Counted from the stretch's first letter, positions 1 through 12,539 are shown. The stretch is 64,000 bases of DNA from Tillus elongatus (GCA_964006375.1 OZ023268.1:81356335-81420334); one strand, 5' to 3'. Notes: generated by a model not told the origin, from the sequence alone. Made by a program: numbers and translations.

Positions 1-402
1 CACCCCTAGAGATCTCAGCTCTCCTCCGGGTTCGTCTAGACCCGACACCCACCAATGCTAGACTCAAGGCGACATCCCATCCAGTCCCGCCGCTGAGCAT
101 CGCCCGAGCGAGGCCGTCCGTCCGTTCCGAAGCACTCAGTGAGGGCCTCACCCGGGTGTATACCACTCATCAGAGATCTCAGCCCCCTCCGGGTCGTCTG
201 GACACACGACACCCGCCAGCACTCAACCCAAGGCGGTATCATCTGGAACCCCGCTACTGAGTAACACCCATGCGAGGTCAATTGTCGGTCTCTAGGCGCA
301 GAGTGGGGGCCTCAAAATCCGGGTGCACATCGCTCTCCAGAAATATCCGCCTCCCTCCAGGCCCACCCGGACAACGCCCCCGCCAGTGTTTGATTCAGAT
401 TA
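1..402. repeat. GC-rich tandem repeat, about 165-bp period, three diverged copies
   Basis: Related blocks begin near 8, 172 and 339. Each starts with a version of AGAGATCTCAG, continues through a CTCCGGG-type run and a GGACACACGACACC-type run, and ends in a GGGCCTCA..CCGGGTG block. The GC content stands out sharply from the AT-rich remainder, and the array runs off the left edge. It could be the untranslated region of a non-LTR element or a satellite; no coding sequence is seen. Confidence 0.6.
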
Positions 403-1982
403 GTCGTCTCTTACGACAGGCAGGAGTTGCCTTGGGCCTATTCTTTTAGTTAGTCCCCAGACCTACAGGGGACAAAAAATATATATTAAGAAAGAGCTAG
501 AATGATTAATAAATAAAATGTATGAAAGTAAAACTGGGCGTATTGCTCCTTTGTTTCAGTATCACTCTCATTCCAACGGATTTGCTCCCTTGATTTGATG
601 GGAGGTCTGACTAAGTTATCGCGACACAGAAAGGTCAATACTCTACAATGTCCTGTCCCTCTGACCGCCCTTGGGGTCATATTGGGGGATGAGATATTGT
701 AAACTATTTGTAAAGCTCCAAGCTCCAAGTCATTTCCTTAAGTATGGCCACCTAATGGTTTTTTTAAAGAGTATTTTAACTTTGAAAATTAGAGTATATC
801 GGATAGCTTAATATACTATTTATTTATCCAACAGATAATGGAAATATAGTTGGGAACGAGATGTAATTTAAAAAGAAAAAATCTTTCGGTTCGTTTAACA
901 ATTGTGTGGGCAAGTTACGGAAACAAATATAATAATTCTGTTGACAAAACTCTGTAAATTTTCTAAGGGAAACTCTTTAAATAAAGGGGAACATCTGTAT
1001 AAATGGATTGTTAATGAAACGAAGAATAAAGTTATTAAATCAATGCAATTTTGCGCAACGGTTTATATATATATTAAAAATAAATAGTAAAAATATTTCT
1101 CACCACAGGATCCAGTTTGGCGTCGTGACGGTAGATATACGGTTTTTTGTTTGTTTGTTTATCTGAGGCGGTTTGAATAGCGGGACGTATTTTGCAACGG
1201 AATTTCAGATGCTAATATTGATACTATTCAAGACTAAATCGGAAACTTGAATGAATTAAACTAGCCAGCGTATTGGCTTATACATGGTATAATATATGCA
1301 TCCTCTCTTAGTTCTAGAAGTTTCAGGGGTCTTTGTTTATCTTATGAATCGATTAAAATATTCATGACTGAGAATTTTGCGAATTTACACATTTACTCTG
1401 TGATGGGTATCAGAGTGATAACATTGCAATGTTGATTTTATATACTTGAAAATATATTTTATATGGCTTTTTTCTTATATACAGGTGTTATAAAATGGTA
1501 TTTGGACAAAAATGTTAATTATGAATATTTCCAGAGTGTTGTTTTACGAAACAGAAATTAAGTTTATCGGAACAAAACAGGAATTTCGTTACATTGTAAT
1601 TGTAATAAATATATTCAACTAAGAGGATATTATGCTAAAGAATAAAGTATATTTGAGTTTCAAATCTGGTTTGCTTTTATAGCAGGCTATAAACTTTCCA
1701 ATATGTCCTTGTAGTATACATAAAATTATTCATTACTAAAATAAATACTTCAACATTACAGTAATATTTATGAGAAATAACTGAAGACATATTACATTGT
1801 ACTTGTAATATACCATATTATTTTTGGATGGATGGTGTATTATGAAAAATACTTAAGAATTAATGTAAACACAATATTTTTTTACTGTTCGTTATACATC
1901 AGCAGAAACAATAGTGTTATATATAGGGTTTCCAGAAAATACGTGTACAACGCTCTAACACTTATTCCTTGCATAAAAATAA
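403..1982. other. Gene-less AT-rich stretch
   Basis: A GC-rich block with the motif CTTACGACAGGCAGGAG lies at about 409-427 and ends the preceding repeat. Beyond it I see only AT-rich sequence with short chance reading frames. No exon, RNA gene or clear element boundary is visible. Missing WDR81 exons were looked for here on the minus strand and not found. Confidence 0.5.
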
Positions 1983-2560
1983 ATCTCTGGACGGAGCAAG
2001 GGCGTTATAGTAGTGAATTTTCATAAAAATGTTTTTAATAGGAAATAAGTTTTTTTTTAAGAAAGCTTGCATCAAATTTGGTTACCAGTATAACCTATAT
2101 AGGAGAAACAATGTACCATATTTCATCAAAATAAGTTTATTGTTTGACAATATACAAAAATCTTCTGAAAATAAACCTAAAATGTGCCCAAAAAACTGGT
2201 TTCCTGGCCAACGAACCTTAGGTAAATTAAGCTATCGAAAGAAACATTTTATGAAAAGTCGCTACCATAACACAGTTGCTGAGTCCCGAATTTATTTTCT
2301 TACAAACATGCATTATCTTTCGATGGAAAATGTAAAAATTGTAATACTATAAGGTGTGTTCGATTAGGAAAAAATTGCATCAGCAGCGACTTATGGGCCA
2401 CCTGTGATTGTAAAAATAATTTTATAAAATGCAGCTCCAAACATCGTATAATTAACATATAATTTTTTTTATCATATCTTGTATAATGGATATTTTGAGC
2501 GTCACCCTGTATATATGGAAACAGATAAAAACTGAAACTAACCCGGATATGGGTTCTGTG
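1983..2560 (+). repeat. Copy of interspersed repeat family R
   Basis: It begins with CTCTGGACGGAGCAAG and runs through GAAACAATGTACCATATTTC and a block where GGCCAACGAACCTTAGG is followed by TAAATTAAGCTATCGAAAG. It ends in a GGATATGGGTTC..CTCATTTAAAGAAATC block. The same blocks recur near 40300-40700, 41500-41960, 23220-23440, 18230-18340 and 27120-27215. The short frames over it have no recognisable protein. Confidence 0.6.
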
Positions 2561-3589
2561 GGGCCTACTTCACGCTCATTTAAAGAAATCTTTTCAAAAT
2601 TCAAAAGTCACTAAAATTGTATCCAACTCTATGAGTAAAATTGTGATGGCCAAAAATAAATATGATTGTAAGAAGAAGAGATGTCTACATTTGTATTACA
2701 AATGCCAGAAAACACAATACTTATTTACATGTCACTTTGAAAGTAGATCTATAATTTGTCAGTTGAATACATGTACTGTTGCCATGGACTATCATTATGC
2801 ACTATTGTATTACGCCTTAAATCTTGTTTTTTGGAATACGAAAGCTTATTTTACTGTAAAAACATTTTTCCATCCCTTAACCTGAAATGGTTTTCGTTTC
2901 ATTTAACGTTGTTTCCTTTTATAGCGTCACAGTAGGTTTTAGAATCTAGAAATTATTCTATATTGTGTGAATTTTTTTGTTACATACCTAGAACAAATTA
3001 TATTTTCCTTTAATTATAAATGATAATTTTAAGTTAATTCCTATATTTTCTGTGCCCAATGTGTTGAACGGATGCGAAACGGGAGAAGGAAATTTCATTT
3101 AAATTAAAATGATGAAGAGAACTTTATTCCAGGCACGCACGTTGTTTCCATTTTTTTTAAATATTAATAACATTTATAGGTAAACTAGCAGATTAGCCTA
3201 TTGTTTGTTTTTTTGAAAAAAAATTTCAGAAACATGATTAGAGGAACCCCTTTATGCATTAACCATCGGACAAATGCTGTGATATCAACTCCACAATACA
3301 ATTAAGAGACCTAAAGTCAGTTTGAGGTTCTGTGCAAGGTAAACATGCTACAACGGAGCTAGAAATGCAAACTGGAAAAAACTAACCTTGCAGAGGTCCA
3401 TAGAAAGGAGAAACTACTTACCAACACCGTTTCTCCATAAAAAACTTCCACATTGCACAATTGAAAAAAACGCTACATAATAAGCATAATCTGATTCCTT
3501 AAAATTAAATAAATAACTGAAACTGCTACCAAAGCATCACATAAAGGGTATATTTTAAATTAATTTTCTGCAATTAATTTAATAAAATA
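2561..3589. other. Gene-less AT-rich stretch
   Basis: Only AT-rich sequence with short chance frames. No conserved coding, RNA or transposon signal recognised on either strand. Confidence 0.5.
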
Positions 3590-4180
<591 letters not shown>

Positions 4181-4590
4181 AAGAAAATTCATTTAAAATG
4201 GGCCTGACCCAGTTTACCTATATCCAAAAGTTTTGCCCTAACGAGCTTTTGTGTACTGCACAATTTCACCGAGTTTCTCAAAAATTGAAGAATAAGAATT
4301 GTCTTATTTTTGACGGCCTGTACGTCAAATGGCTTTGAGATTTTTTGTAAGTAGTACATTTGATTTAGAAACTTTTTTGTATGTGATTTAGTCGAAAAAA
4401 ATAAATTGCAAATAACAACATGTGCCAACTAATTTGATAGAACTGGAAAAAAAAGTATGCCATGAAAGCAAGATTTGTATATCAAGTGTTTGTTAATCTA
4501 ACAAACTATATTTAGTAAAATCGCTTGTTTACACTTTAGAACTGTACTTATATACATATAATGTTTTAGTTAAGATTTTAATAGTTTAAA

Positions 4591-5659
4591 AATGAGTTCA
4601 TACACATATGACGAACAGGTAAATAAGATTTTAGTTTATGGGTTTTGTCAAGGCAATGGTCGTGAAGGTGTTAAGAGTCTACAGGGTACGATTTCCTAAT
4701 CGGTTAGTACCAAGCCACCTAACGTTTGCTGGTATTGAAAGAAGACTCAGGTAAAATGGTAATCTTCAGTCCAGAAATATGGATGGAGGACGTCAATGTA
4801 CTACAAAAACTGTGGAACTTGAGGAAGAAATCTTGGATTTGGTAGATGATCCGAAAATTAGTACTAGGCACTTGGGACTTAATTTAGAGGTTTCTAAAAG
4901 TATTGTACACAAACTTTTGAAGGAACAACTAATATACCTGTTTCATGTGCAAAAATTACAACACCTACTGCCTATTGATCCTACTTTGCATTTAGCTTTC
5001 TGTAGGAGCATTCAAAATAATAGAATTCAAAAAGCAAATTTCACCAAAAAAATTGTATTTGCAGATGACACTACATTTACAAGATCTCGTATCACAATCT
5101 GGAATAGTGAACATGTTTAAGCCAACGCTGATGCAAATCCACATGCAACTAAAGTTTCACATTATCAACACGAAAAAAAAATCAATGTATGGGCTGGAAT
5201 AATTAATAATATTGGGCCTGTTGTAATACCAACTCAACTTAAAGGAGGAAATTATTTGCAGTTCCTGCAACAAACGCTACCGGATGATTTTCACTGGATC
5301 TATGCATAGACATGTGGTTCATGTACGATGGTGGTCCTCCCCATTTGACTCTAGCAGTTCGACAAGATTTGCACCGAGAATTATCAAACCAATGGATTGG
5401 AAGAGGGCAGGATGCTCCTATAAATTGGCCATCGCAATCACCAGACCTGACACCTTGTGATTTTTGTTTATGGGGTGTCTTGAAATCAAAACTTTATTTG
5501 TCTCCAGTTGAGAATGAAGACCTGAATAGAAAAATTGTCACTTCAACGAATTCTCTAAGAAGGAATCCACAAATATTGAAAAAAATCCAGTTTAATTTGT
5601 TACGAAGAATTAATTTGTTATTTCAAGAAAATAAAAGTCATGTTGAACATTTACTGTAA
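4591..5659 (+). pseudogene. Decayed mariner/IS630-superfamily transposase
   Basis: An ATG at 4591 opens MSSYTYDEQVNKILVYGF, the helix-turn-helix amino end typical of insect mariner-like transposases of the DUF4817 type, but a stop follows at about 4698. Coding sequence resumes at 4779 in several frames. The catalytic core is recognisable: FADDTTFTRS-type first Asp, NVWAGI, FMYDGGPPH-like second Asp (about 5320), QWIGRG, and SQSPDLTPCDFCLWG (about 5440-5475), ending in a SHVEHLL-type tail before the stop at 5657. At least two internal stops or shifts break the gene, so it cannot make an active enzyme. I could not define the terminal inverted repeats with confidence. Confidence 0.8.
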
Positions 5660-5714
5660 TATCCCTTTACTGTTACCATATTGTTAAATTTTACTAAAAG
5701 CAATTTATTTAATG

Positions 5715-6026
5715 TTTTTTATTAACTCCAATCAAATCAACAGTGGAATGTTATTTGCATTTTATTTTTTCTGACTAAGCCGCTGAACTAACAGAAATAT
5801 CATAAAAGAAAAGAAACCTTCCGAATCAAATGTACTACTTACAAAAAAGTCATTGGCGTACACACTCTTTTTTTTAATATAAAAAAAGAGTCTAAGGCCT
5901 TCAAAAATAAGACCCTGTACTTCATTTTTTATGAAACTTAGTGAAATTATGCAATACCCAAAGGAAAATACCTGTGTTAATATTGAAATCAAAAAGTTAA
6001 GCCAAATTGGAGTTAATAAAAAAAAA
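5715..6026. repeat. Short inverted-repeat segment, possible MITE
   Basis: TTTTTTATTAACTCCAAT at about 5716 recurs as its reverse complement at about 6007-6024, enclosing about 300 bp of non-coding AT-rich DNA immediately after the mariner relic. It may be a small MITE or part of that element's 3' end. No target duplication could be defined. Confidence 0.4.
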
Positions 6027-6269
6027 TATTTTTAAAGTCTCCCTATAGGGGCTGTAGCTCATTAGGGCAACACTTGCATACAGTTAAAGCGGGTCAGATC
6101 TTTTTTTTATGCAAGGAATAAGTGGTAGATCATTGTACACATATTTTCCACACACCCTGTATAATATGCCATTTACTATTAATTTATTATTTTTATTTTG
6201 TACAAGAAAGACTGTATTATTATTGTCGTCTTTGTATAAAATGAAATTAAAAAAGTAAAATTAACTTAC

Positions 6270-7691
6270 TTGTAACCAAATGTAAGATCAATCCAATGAT
6301 GAAGTCTTTCAGATACATGCTGACTTTCAAGGATTTCCCGATGCTTCTCTACAAAATCTTCAGGACTCGTAGCCCAAGGTGGTACTTCTAGGTCATCAAG
6401 ATCATCATGGTTGCTTCTAAATACTGAAGGATCATCAAAAAATTCTGGTATACACTCATCAGGTGTCCATTCTTGCATGCGTTGAATGGAACTTGGATAT
6501 TCTGCAGGAACCCACACAGTTCTAACATTTTTACATAATACTGACTTTGGTGTACATCTGGCCTTGTAAACATAATATGTAATCGAAGATAAGACATCAG
6601 AGACATGATGAGGAACCTGAGTTAGTGCATTATCATAAGTTAAATCTAACTGACGATCACCTTTGTTTAACCTGTATTTAGATTTTTTTAAATCCCGCCA
6701 ATTTTTGCCACATGGTGATGTAAAGTCAGTTACCCAAGGAAAAACATGATGACAGTTCGGATCACTAATTTTTCTTCCTGAGAAGTTATTTAATGCTGTT
6801 AAATATGTAAAGTTAGATATTTCTCCATTTATCCACAAGTCACATAGCCTGTCTAAGTTTTCAGTTCCACTAACATGGTACTTATCATATGATCTTATTT
6901 CACAGTGCTCACATTTTCTTGAATTAATGTCCAGCTTGTGACCTACAATTTTACAATCTTGAGCTGTGGTTTTTTTGGCATCATCTTGAATGTAAATATT
7001 GGAGTTTAATTGTGGAAAAATATATACCCATAAGTCTTCACTAAGATATATATCACTTAAATTAATATCACCTAAAGTTAAACTTCGGTCATGTAGAGAC
7101 TTAAGAGTATTTAATAATTGATAAATAATAAAAAGCGGCTTTGTGTAGCACTTATCTAACAGTGCTGGACTGAAATTCACACAGTCATTAAGGTTATGTT
7201 CAACAAATGGAATGTGTAATAAAAATATTGCGTTCAACGTTTCCACTGCACAAATGCTGGGTAACAAATTAAACTGAGGGCTAAATTCAGTCAGTGATAC
7301 TGTGCTTAGTTTTGGATTATTAGTATTTATTATTTGACAGCCATAAATTCTAGTTATTATCTCTCGTAAGACAATGTCATAATTTACTAAGGTAATTTGG
7401 CTCTCTTTATTGACTTCTGTAATTGAAATGTATTTTTTGTATGCTTCTTTCCATAAATTTTTATAATTTGACTGTGAAATATATTGCATCAATTGGGCAA
7501 ACGTTAAGGGATGATCCTCTTTTGCAGAACTTCTCATGCGTGGTAAAGGTATTACCTTGATATCACGTTTTTTTAAGACCCTTACAAATATTTTCATCCA
7601 AGCAGGCCCGACTTCTTCCTCTGTGGTAGGCCATGCTTCTAAGCGTGCTTTTTCTACAAAATCTGATAGCTTGGAATGTTTTATGAGCGAT
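6270..7691 (-). CDS. WDR81: WDR81 exon 2 (amino-terminal region and start of BEACH domain)
   Basis: This 1,422-nt exon has an acceptor TTGTACAG just above 7691 and a donor GTAAGTT just below 6270, and continues exon 1 in frame. WDR81 is a BEACH plus WD-repeat protein that works with WDR91 on endosomes to restrain class III PI3-kinase and also takes part in aggregate autophagy (established knowledge). The encoded segment shows the family signature: HVFPWVTDFTSPCG, KSKYRLNKGDRQLDLTY, SDVLSSITYYVYKARCTP, MQEWTPDECIPEFFDDP, VPPWATSPEDFVEKHREIL and, at the exon end, LHHWIDLTFGYK, the conserved BEACH core motif. The remaining BEACH and the WD40 repeats are not in the window. The exon is intact and contains no stop. 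Confidence 0.93.
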
Positions 7692-7785
7692 CTGTACAAT
7701 CAAAATAACAAAAAAACAATTGATAAGTAAACACAAAAAAAAAATCTAAAAAATGTTCAGTTCCATTGGAACTGAAACTACTTAC

Positions 7786-7886
7786 TTAATCCATGATTTG
7801 TGTACTAAAGCTATGTATCTGTCTTCTTTATCTGTTTGCTTCAGGTACTTTTTTGGAATTCCTAGTTCTTCAAGAATGTTTTCCAT
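7786..7886 (-). CDS. WDR81: WDR81 exon 1 with start codon
   Basis: The ATG at 7886 opens MENILEELGIPKKYLKQ, followed by a frame ending in ALVHKSWI plus two bases before donor GTAAGTAG (GT at 7785-7784). The exon is 101 nt, so it ends in phase 2. The first base of exon 2 (7691) completes a lysine codon, and exon 2 then reads SLIKHSK. The phase match and canonical splice sites support the pairing. The 94-nt intron is the shortest seen here. Confidence 0.85.
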
Positions 7887-8780
7887 TATAATGTAATCAG
7901 TGCATCAACTTATCAATACTACAAACAAAGAGACAAATATTCTCATGATTGATTCATTATTTCCTAAAAATTATAGCGCATAATTTTAATGCTATAATAA
8001 TAAAACCTAGCAAACGTTTCGACCATATATAACAGATTTAGTTGCACAATAAAAATTTAGGACGACTGACAATTTACAATAAACAACCTAACCTGCAAAC
8101 ACCCAAAACCACAACATTTTATGATTTTATAGAGAATAGTTTCTCTATGGATAAGGAGAAATACTAAACCAGATACTACATAATGACAATACGGGACATC
8201 CCTATGCTTTAGCTTTGGTGATATTTGTGACAAGTACACTAGCGCCACCTCGCGTGAAGTACTGACAACTGACCGGGTAATTTGAATTGTATATTTACCT
8301 GCATATTCTTAATTTAGACACATGGTTTATTATAGATGAATATAAAAACTTGCACATGACAAAACAGTGAACATGTTCTGATTATATAGTTATAAATAGA
8401 ATTTGTATCAACAATCAGCTTGAAACCTAAATGAATTCACCATGAATAATTCTGCAAATTTCTCTTACCCATAATCTTATTTCATCATAATTTAAAGTAC
8501 TACCTTGAAACCGTCGTTAAAATACTATTTCAAGGGTAAGTATATGATTATACTGAAAGCTGTTTCTGATGATATCAAGTTACAATCTGTACTTACCTAT
8601 AAATAATTGTTCTATAGGTATAAATGGTAGCACAATACTCAATTTGCTATATCTCTGCATGAAAACTGTCTTATTAATCTAATATTTTAAAATATGTAAC
8701 TGATATACTTAGTACATAATTAAGAAATGTGCAAATGAAAGGTGAGACTAACTCTTACTTCCGTGAATAAATCATTATAG
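7887..8780. other. Upstream flank of WDR81
   Basis: About 900 bp with no recognisable coding sequence. A mildly GC-richer patch at 8225-8280 could be part of the WDR81 promoter, but no core promoter motif is convincing. Confidence 0.3.
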
Positions 8781-9024
8781 GGCCGAATCTGCTATTTCTA
8801 CTTGTCTCTTTAAAAACTTGCCTTGGGAAGATAATTCAAAGTCTTTACCAAGTAAAATAAGTTCAAATGTGAAAAAATGTGACAATTTATGCCATACTGA
8901 AATAAAAAAGGACACAGAAGAATATAGAAAAAACCGTTTTCTTATATCATTTATTATTAATGCAAAACTTTTTTGCCTTCATATTTCTTTTTTTTTTTTT
9001 GATGCACTGGAAGACAAGTTATGA
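8781..9024 (+). CDS. Possible terminal exon, unidentified (weak)
   Basis: After an ATTATAG acceptor-like site at 8780, a frame runs open to a stop at 9022-9024. It reads AESAISTCLFKNLPWED, then a Lys/Ser/Asp-rich stretch, then a Phe-rich end. There is no family match and the 3' half is AT-rich. It ends tail-to-tail with the minus-strand candidate exon at 9019-9141. It may be chance. Confidence 0.15.
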
Positions 9025-9141
9025 TTGAAGCCTTTCAACCATCCGTTTACGAAGTTTATCTATACATAATATGTACATGATGGTAAATATTACACAATAA
9101 ATTATCTTCTGCGAACTGTACATATTGGCATAAAAGAGATT
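9019..9141 (-). CDS. Candidate 3' exon with transmembrane helix, unidentified
   Basis: From an AATTCAG acceptor-like site the frame reads 40 codons to TAA (9021-9019). It has a hydrophobic segment IIYCVIFTIMYILCI followed by a basic tail DKLRKRMVERLQS, the layout of a single-pass membrane protein with a cytosolic tail. It starts in phase 0, matching the phase-0 end of the exon at 10323-10475. The acceptor lacks a good pyrimidine tract, so the join is tentative. I do not recognise the protein. Confidence 0.3.
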   Translation of the reverse strand, partial: NLFYANMYSSQKIIYCVIFTIMYILCIDKLRKRMVERLQS

Positions 9142-9329
9142 CTGAATTTGTCTTCTGCTTCAAATCATATTCACGTTTTCGCCATCCTTTGGAAACATAT
9201 GAAATGTCTTTGATAGATTTAGCACGTTATAATTCGAACAATTATAGAATGCACACACCCAACCACTAACATTCATTGTAAAAAACACAGCTCAGACTTA
9301 ATTAGACACAGTTAAACACCAGCAATTGC

Positions 9330-9500
9330 TAGTGTCCCAGCTAACCTTTAATGCTGGTCCAGTATTGGCGGCATAGCATTGCATTGCTGGAAAAGTGCTT
9401 GAATACAATGCGGGGCCGGTAACTATAGGAAACTCCGGCCGGCAGCCGGCCAACGGTCTGTTAGCCAGCACATACATTACAGGTCAGGCACTTTACCAAT
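9330..9500. repeat. GC-rich repeat fragment with CCAGC/GCTGG motifs
   Basis: It opens with GTCCCAGCTAACC and contains repeated GCTGG, GCATTGC and GGCCGGC words on both strands. It resembles the subterminal arms of the non-coding DNA elements elsewhere in this window (43855, 50244), but only one arm is visible. Confidence 0.3.
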
Positions 9501-10132
9501 GTTGCAGAGTTACTTGATTTCAATATCAAATCTGCATTTCTCAGGCACTTGTATCAAGTACTCAATTTTAGGTGGCCCACTATACTTCTACTATGAAGGA
9601 CCAACACTAGGTACTCTCCATTGAAAGATTACTCAACATGATTTAGGAATCAGTATACATAAGAAATTATCAAATTGATAAACGCTTTTGGTAATTTATA
9701 AATATAACCCATCAATACAGACCATTATTTTCATCGATATTCAATTTCGTAAAGCTAGATTAGATTAGATTATTGCATAAAATAATCCAGAATCTTGCAA
9801 CATTTCACGGTTTTCATATATTACAGGACATGGAAAAAATGAAATAAAAACCAAGTACCTATATGTGTATTAGACGTTTTATAATGTCATAAAAATAAAA
9901 TAATCACTTTACAATTAACAATAAATAAACTACAAATGTGTCAAAATTAACAATGCCAAATAAAATATCAATAAACAAACTCATAAATGAAACACTAATC
10001 TGAGAATCCATTTAATTAACAATATAAGTGAATATATTAATATTTAAGTGGGTACCTATATACTTTCTTATGGTCTGAATATCCATGTGTACTGAGCACA
10101 TAACTCGCATAAACTTCACATTTTTTACGATT

Positions 10133-10168
10133 TGACGATCGTTCCACCAACAAGGTTAGCGTCATCAG
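10133..10168 (-). ncRNA. Hammerhead-ribozyme-like motif (decayed)
   Basis: Reading the minus strand from 10168: CTGATGA, then a stem II with arms GCTAAC and GTTGGT (six pairs, two of them G-U), then GGAAC where the hammerhead core has GAAAC, then GATCGTC. GATCGT can pair as a palindromic stem III and GUC is a canonical cleavage triplet. One core A is replaced by G, and stem I next to the site (AAA against CCT) is poor. I read it as a decayed member of the same family as 61217-61262. Confidence 0.45.
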
Positions 10169-10322
10169 AGGATGTATTATCTTTTACAACTGTAAACTAT
10201 TTGAAAAATTTCATCTAGCACTTAATTGAGTTATATTTCAGGCTTAGCTTACAATATTTTTCCTAAAACACATTTTTCACTACCACTTGCATTAGGAAGA
10301 CAAACTTTGATGACTGAGTCAC

Positions 10323-10475
10323 CTTTTTGTTGCCTGGACAAATATATGTGTCTTTACTATTTAAAACCTCAACATCATCACCTGCCATCTTAACTACAAC
10401 AGAATGGGAAGCAAAGCCATCATTATTTTCTGGTCTATCCGGTGAAAATCTATACTTGAGGAACATGGTGATAAC
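10323..10475 (-). CDS. Candidate internal exon, unidentified gene
   Basis: Acceptor TTTTTAG (AG at 10477-10476) and donor GTGACT (10322-10317) bound 153 nt, exactly 51 codons. They read VITMFLKYRFSPDRP, then ENNDGFASHSVVVKMAGDD, then VEVLNSKDTYICPGNKK. Composition and codon use look like a real protein, with one Cys and a plausible extracellular or luminal character. Phase 0 at both ends fits the exons at 12438-12482 and 9019-9141. The intron upstream contains a LINE fragment. No family recognised. Confidence 0.4.
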
Positions 10476-10595
10476 CTAAAAACATTTATTTATGATAAAA
10501 AACACCATCCACAAAATGCAAGGATGAGCACTCCTCCAGAAAACTAGATATCCACAGGCATAGTTTTAAAGGCAATTTGTATGATTAAAGTGTAG

Positions 10596-12240
10596 TCAGT
10601 GGTGTAGCATGCTAGGCCCTTTGGTGGCGAACAACGAGGCAAAAAGTTCAGCCTTGCCCAGGGCGGTAGAAACAATTTCATCACCTGAGACAAGAGGTGG
10701 GAACGTGCTATTGCAGAAATTATTCCCAATAGATTTAGTAAGAGTCCAGAAGGGTTTGCTGCCCTTGGAGCTTAAGAGGACTTTGTTTTTGATGTGGTTA
10801 TTAAACGAGTTTTTTGCCTCAGAAAGAATGCGGACATAGCGGTTTCTTGCGTCGGTAAATGCTTGACGGTTTTCTTGACTGGGATTGTGTAGAAGCGTTT
10901 TGTGAGCTTTGACCTTTTCAAGTCTGGCCTTGTCACAAGATTTAGAGAACCAGGGCTTTTGAGTGGCTGAAGAGGTTTTCTGTGTACGTGGAATAAATAA
11001 TTTCATACCAGCTTGGATAATTTCGGTGACGTTTTGTGAGATATCAGAGGGGTTAGGATGAGAGAAGCAGACAGACGCCCATGGAAATGAGGAAGAGTAA
11101 TCTCGCATTTCGTCCCAGTACGCGGAGTTGTAGTGCCAAACGATACGTGGGTGTGATGACTCTGTGACCTTGGGTTGCATTGCACGGGAAGCGGTGACCA
11201 TGCCATGGTCTGAGCGACCGAGGGGGGCGGTGACTGATATTTTATAGCATTCAGGGGTTGTAGTAAGAAGGAGATCCAAGGGATTTGAGCTGTGTGTTGG
11301 GATGCGAGGAAAGTAAGTAGGTTGTTGAACCATATATTGGCTAAAGAGTTGCTGACTGCAAAGGTTCTGCTGCTCTCCCTTGTGGATCTGTTTTTGAAGA
11401 TCCTAGCCAGTCCTTATTATGGGCATTGAAGTCACCAAGAATAGTGACCTCGGAGGAAGGATATTCAGAAATCAGATGGTCGGTTTTTTCAGAAAGGTAG
11501 TCAAAGAGCTGGACAAAGTTGTTGTCAGAAGGTGACCGGTAAATTCAACAGATGAATTTAGTTGCAGCTCTGAGAGAGAGTTTAACCATAGTGTCTCTTT
11601 TCTTCCAGCTTCTAAATTGGGGAGTCTGGTGCAGGGTACATTGCTATGGACGTATGCGCACACACCTCCATGCAATCTAAAGGAAGTAAGGAGCTCGAAC
11701 ACCGGGAAATTAAGGTGATTAGTGGCTGTTTTGGCACTGATTTGGGTTTCGGCGATGAAGAGGAGTTGGGGCCTATTAGCCTGCAGGAAATGGTGGACGG
11801 AGTTCAGGTTAGAATTTAGGCCACATATATTCGAGAAGGATATGTTGAATCTTGATGCTAACGCCCCCTGTACACCCCTCCCCCGGAGATCCGAATGGAG
11901 GGGTATTTTACCTCCGGAATGTTTTGTACAAGGAGGAGTCATCATCATCATTTTTGTTTATAAGGGAAACCGACTCATACACCAGAACCGGAAACGTCCT
12001 TTGGGACTTCACCGGCCCCTTGATGCATGGGGTGGTACCTCCTCGGGCGTGGAAAACCTTTACTATCACGTAAAGGAAAATTCCACTACCACCTGCGAAG
12101 AGAGGGAGCGAGACTTTAGTAGACCATCAGCCCTGGGCGTTATTCCCATTGCCGACAGGCACGTGGAGCCAGCCTCTAGGAGTCCAATAGCTAAGTCACG
12201 CGTCGATCAATCAAGAGAACGACCAGGCTAAGGGACCACA
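10596..12240 (-). mobile_element. LINE fragment: endonuclease domain without reverse transcriptase
   Basis: The minus strand encodes an APE-type endonuclease: NICGLNSNLNSV and LLFIAETQIS (about 11850-11720), then GDFNAHNKDW (about 11425), then PLGRSDHGMVTA (about 11210-11230), followed by the linker region with FWTLTKSIG and KAELFASLFAT. The frame changes at about 11340-11470. At 10596, where the reverse transcriptase should begin, homology stops. LINEs usually lose the 5' end, so this 3'-less copy points to a later deletion or break. The 5' leader extends to about 12240. Confidence 0.75.
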
Positions 12241-12437
12241 CCCCCAACTAAAATAATTATTCGTTACAAAATATCTTGACAATTTTTTAATTATCACTGT
12301 TTATGTTTATCTAGAATTGAATTCTTCATCTATAGCCCCTGCAGCTCACATTTATATACTGATAACTACAAATTGTTTCAGCTTCGAAAACAACGTTACC
12401 AGTGAAAGTTTTAAAATATAAACCATTTAAATCTTAC

Positions 12438-12482
12438 CTGAGTAAAATTAAATCCAAAATACATAGGTACGGCTGAATTCAT
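12438..12482 (-). CDS. Candidate first exon, unidentified gene
   Basis: An ATG at 12482 gives MNSAVPMYFGFNFTQ (15 codons) directly before donor GTAAGAT (12437-12431), phase 0. The frame is open for about nine more codons upstream, so the true start could be earlier or this could be an internal exon. It pairs in phase with 10323-10475 across a 1.96-kb intron filled by a LINE fragment. Confidence 0.35.
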
Positions 12483-12539
12483 CTTTGTAAGGATCAAAAC
12501 ATTCACAACCACCTTATAGTTTCAAACTACTCTTCTCAG

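Noticed and set aside
36..281. Minus-strand frame of 81 codons at the window start
   Set aside because: Lies in a GC-rich tandem array; no start context, domain or conservation pattern.
10609..10839. Plus-strand frame of 76 codons
   Set aside because: It is the antisense shadow of the LINE endonuclease linker on the minus strand.
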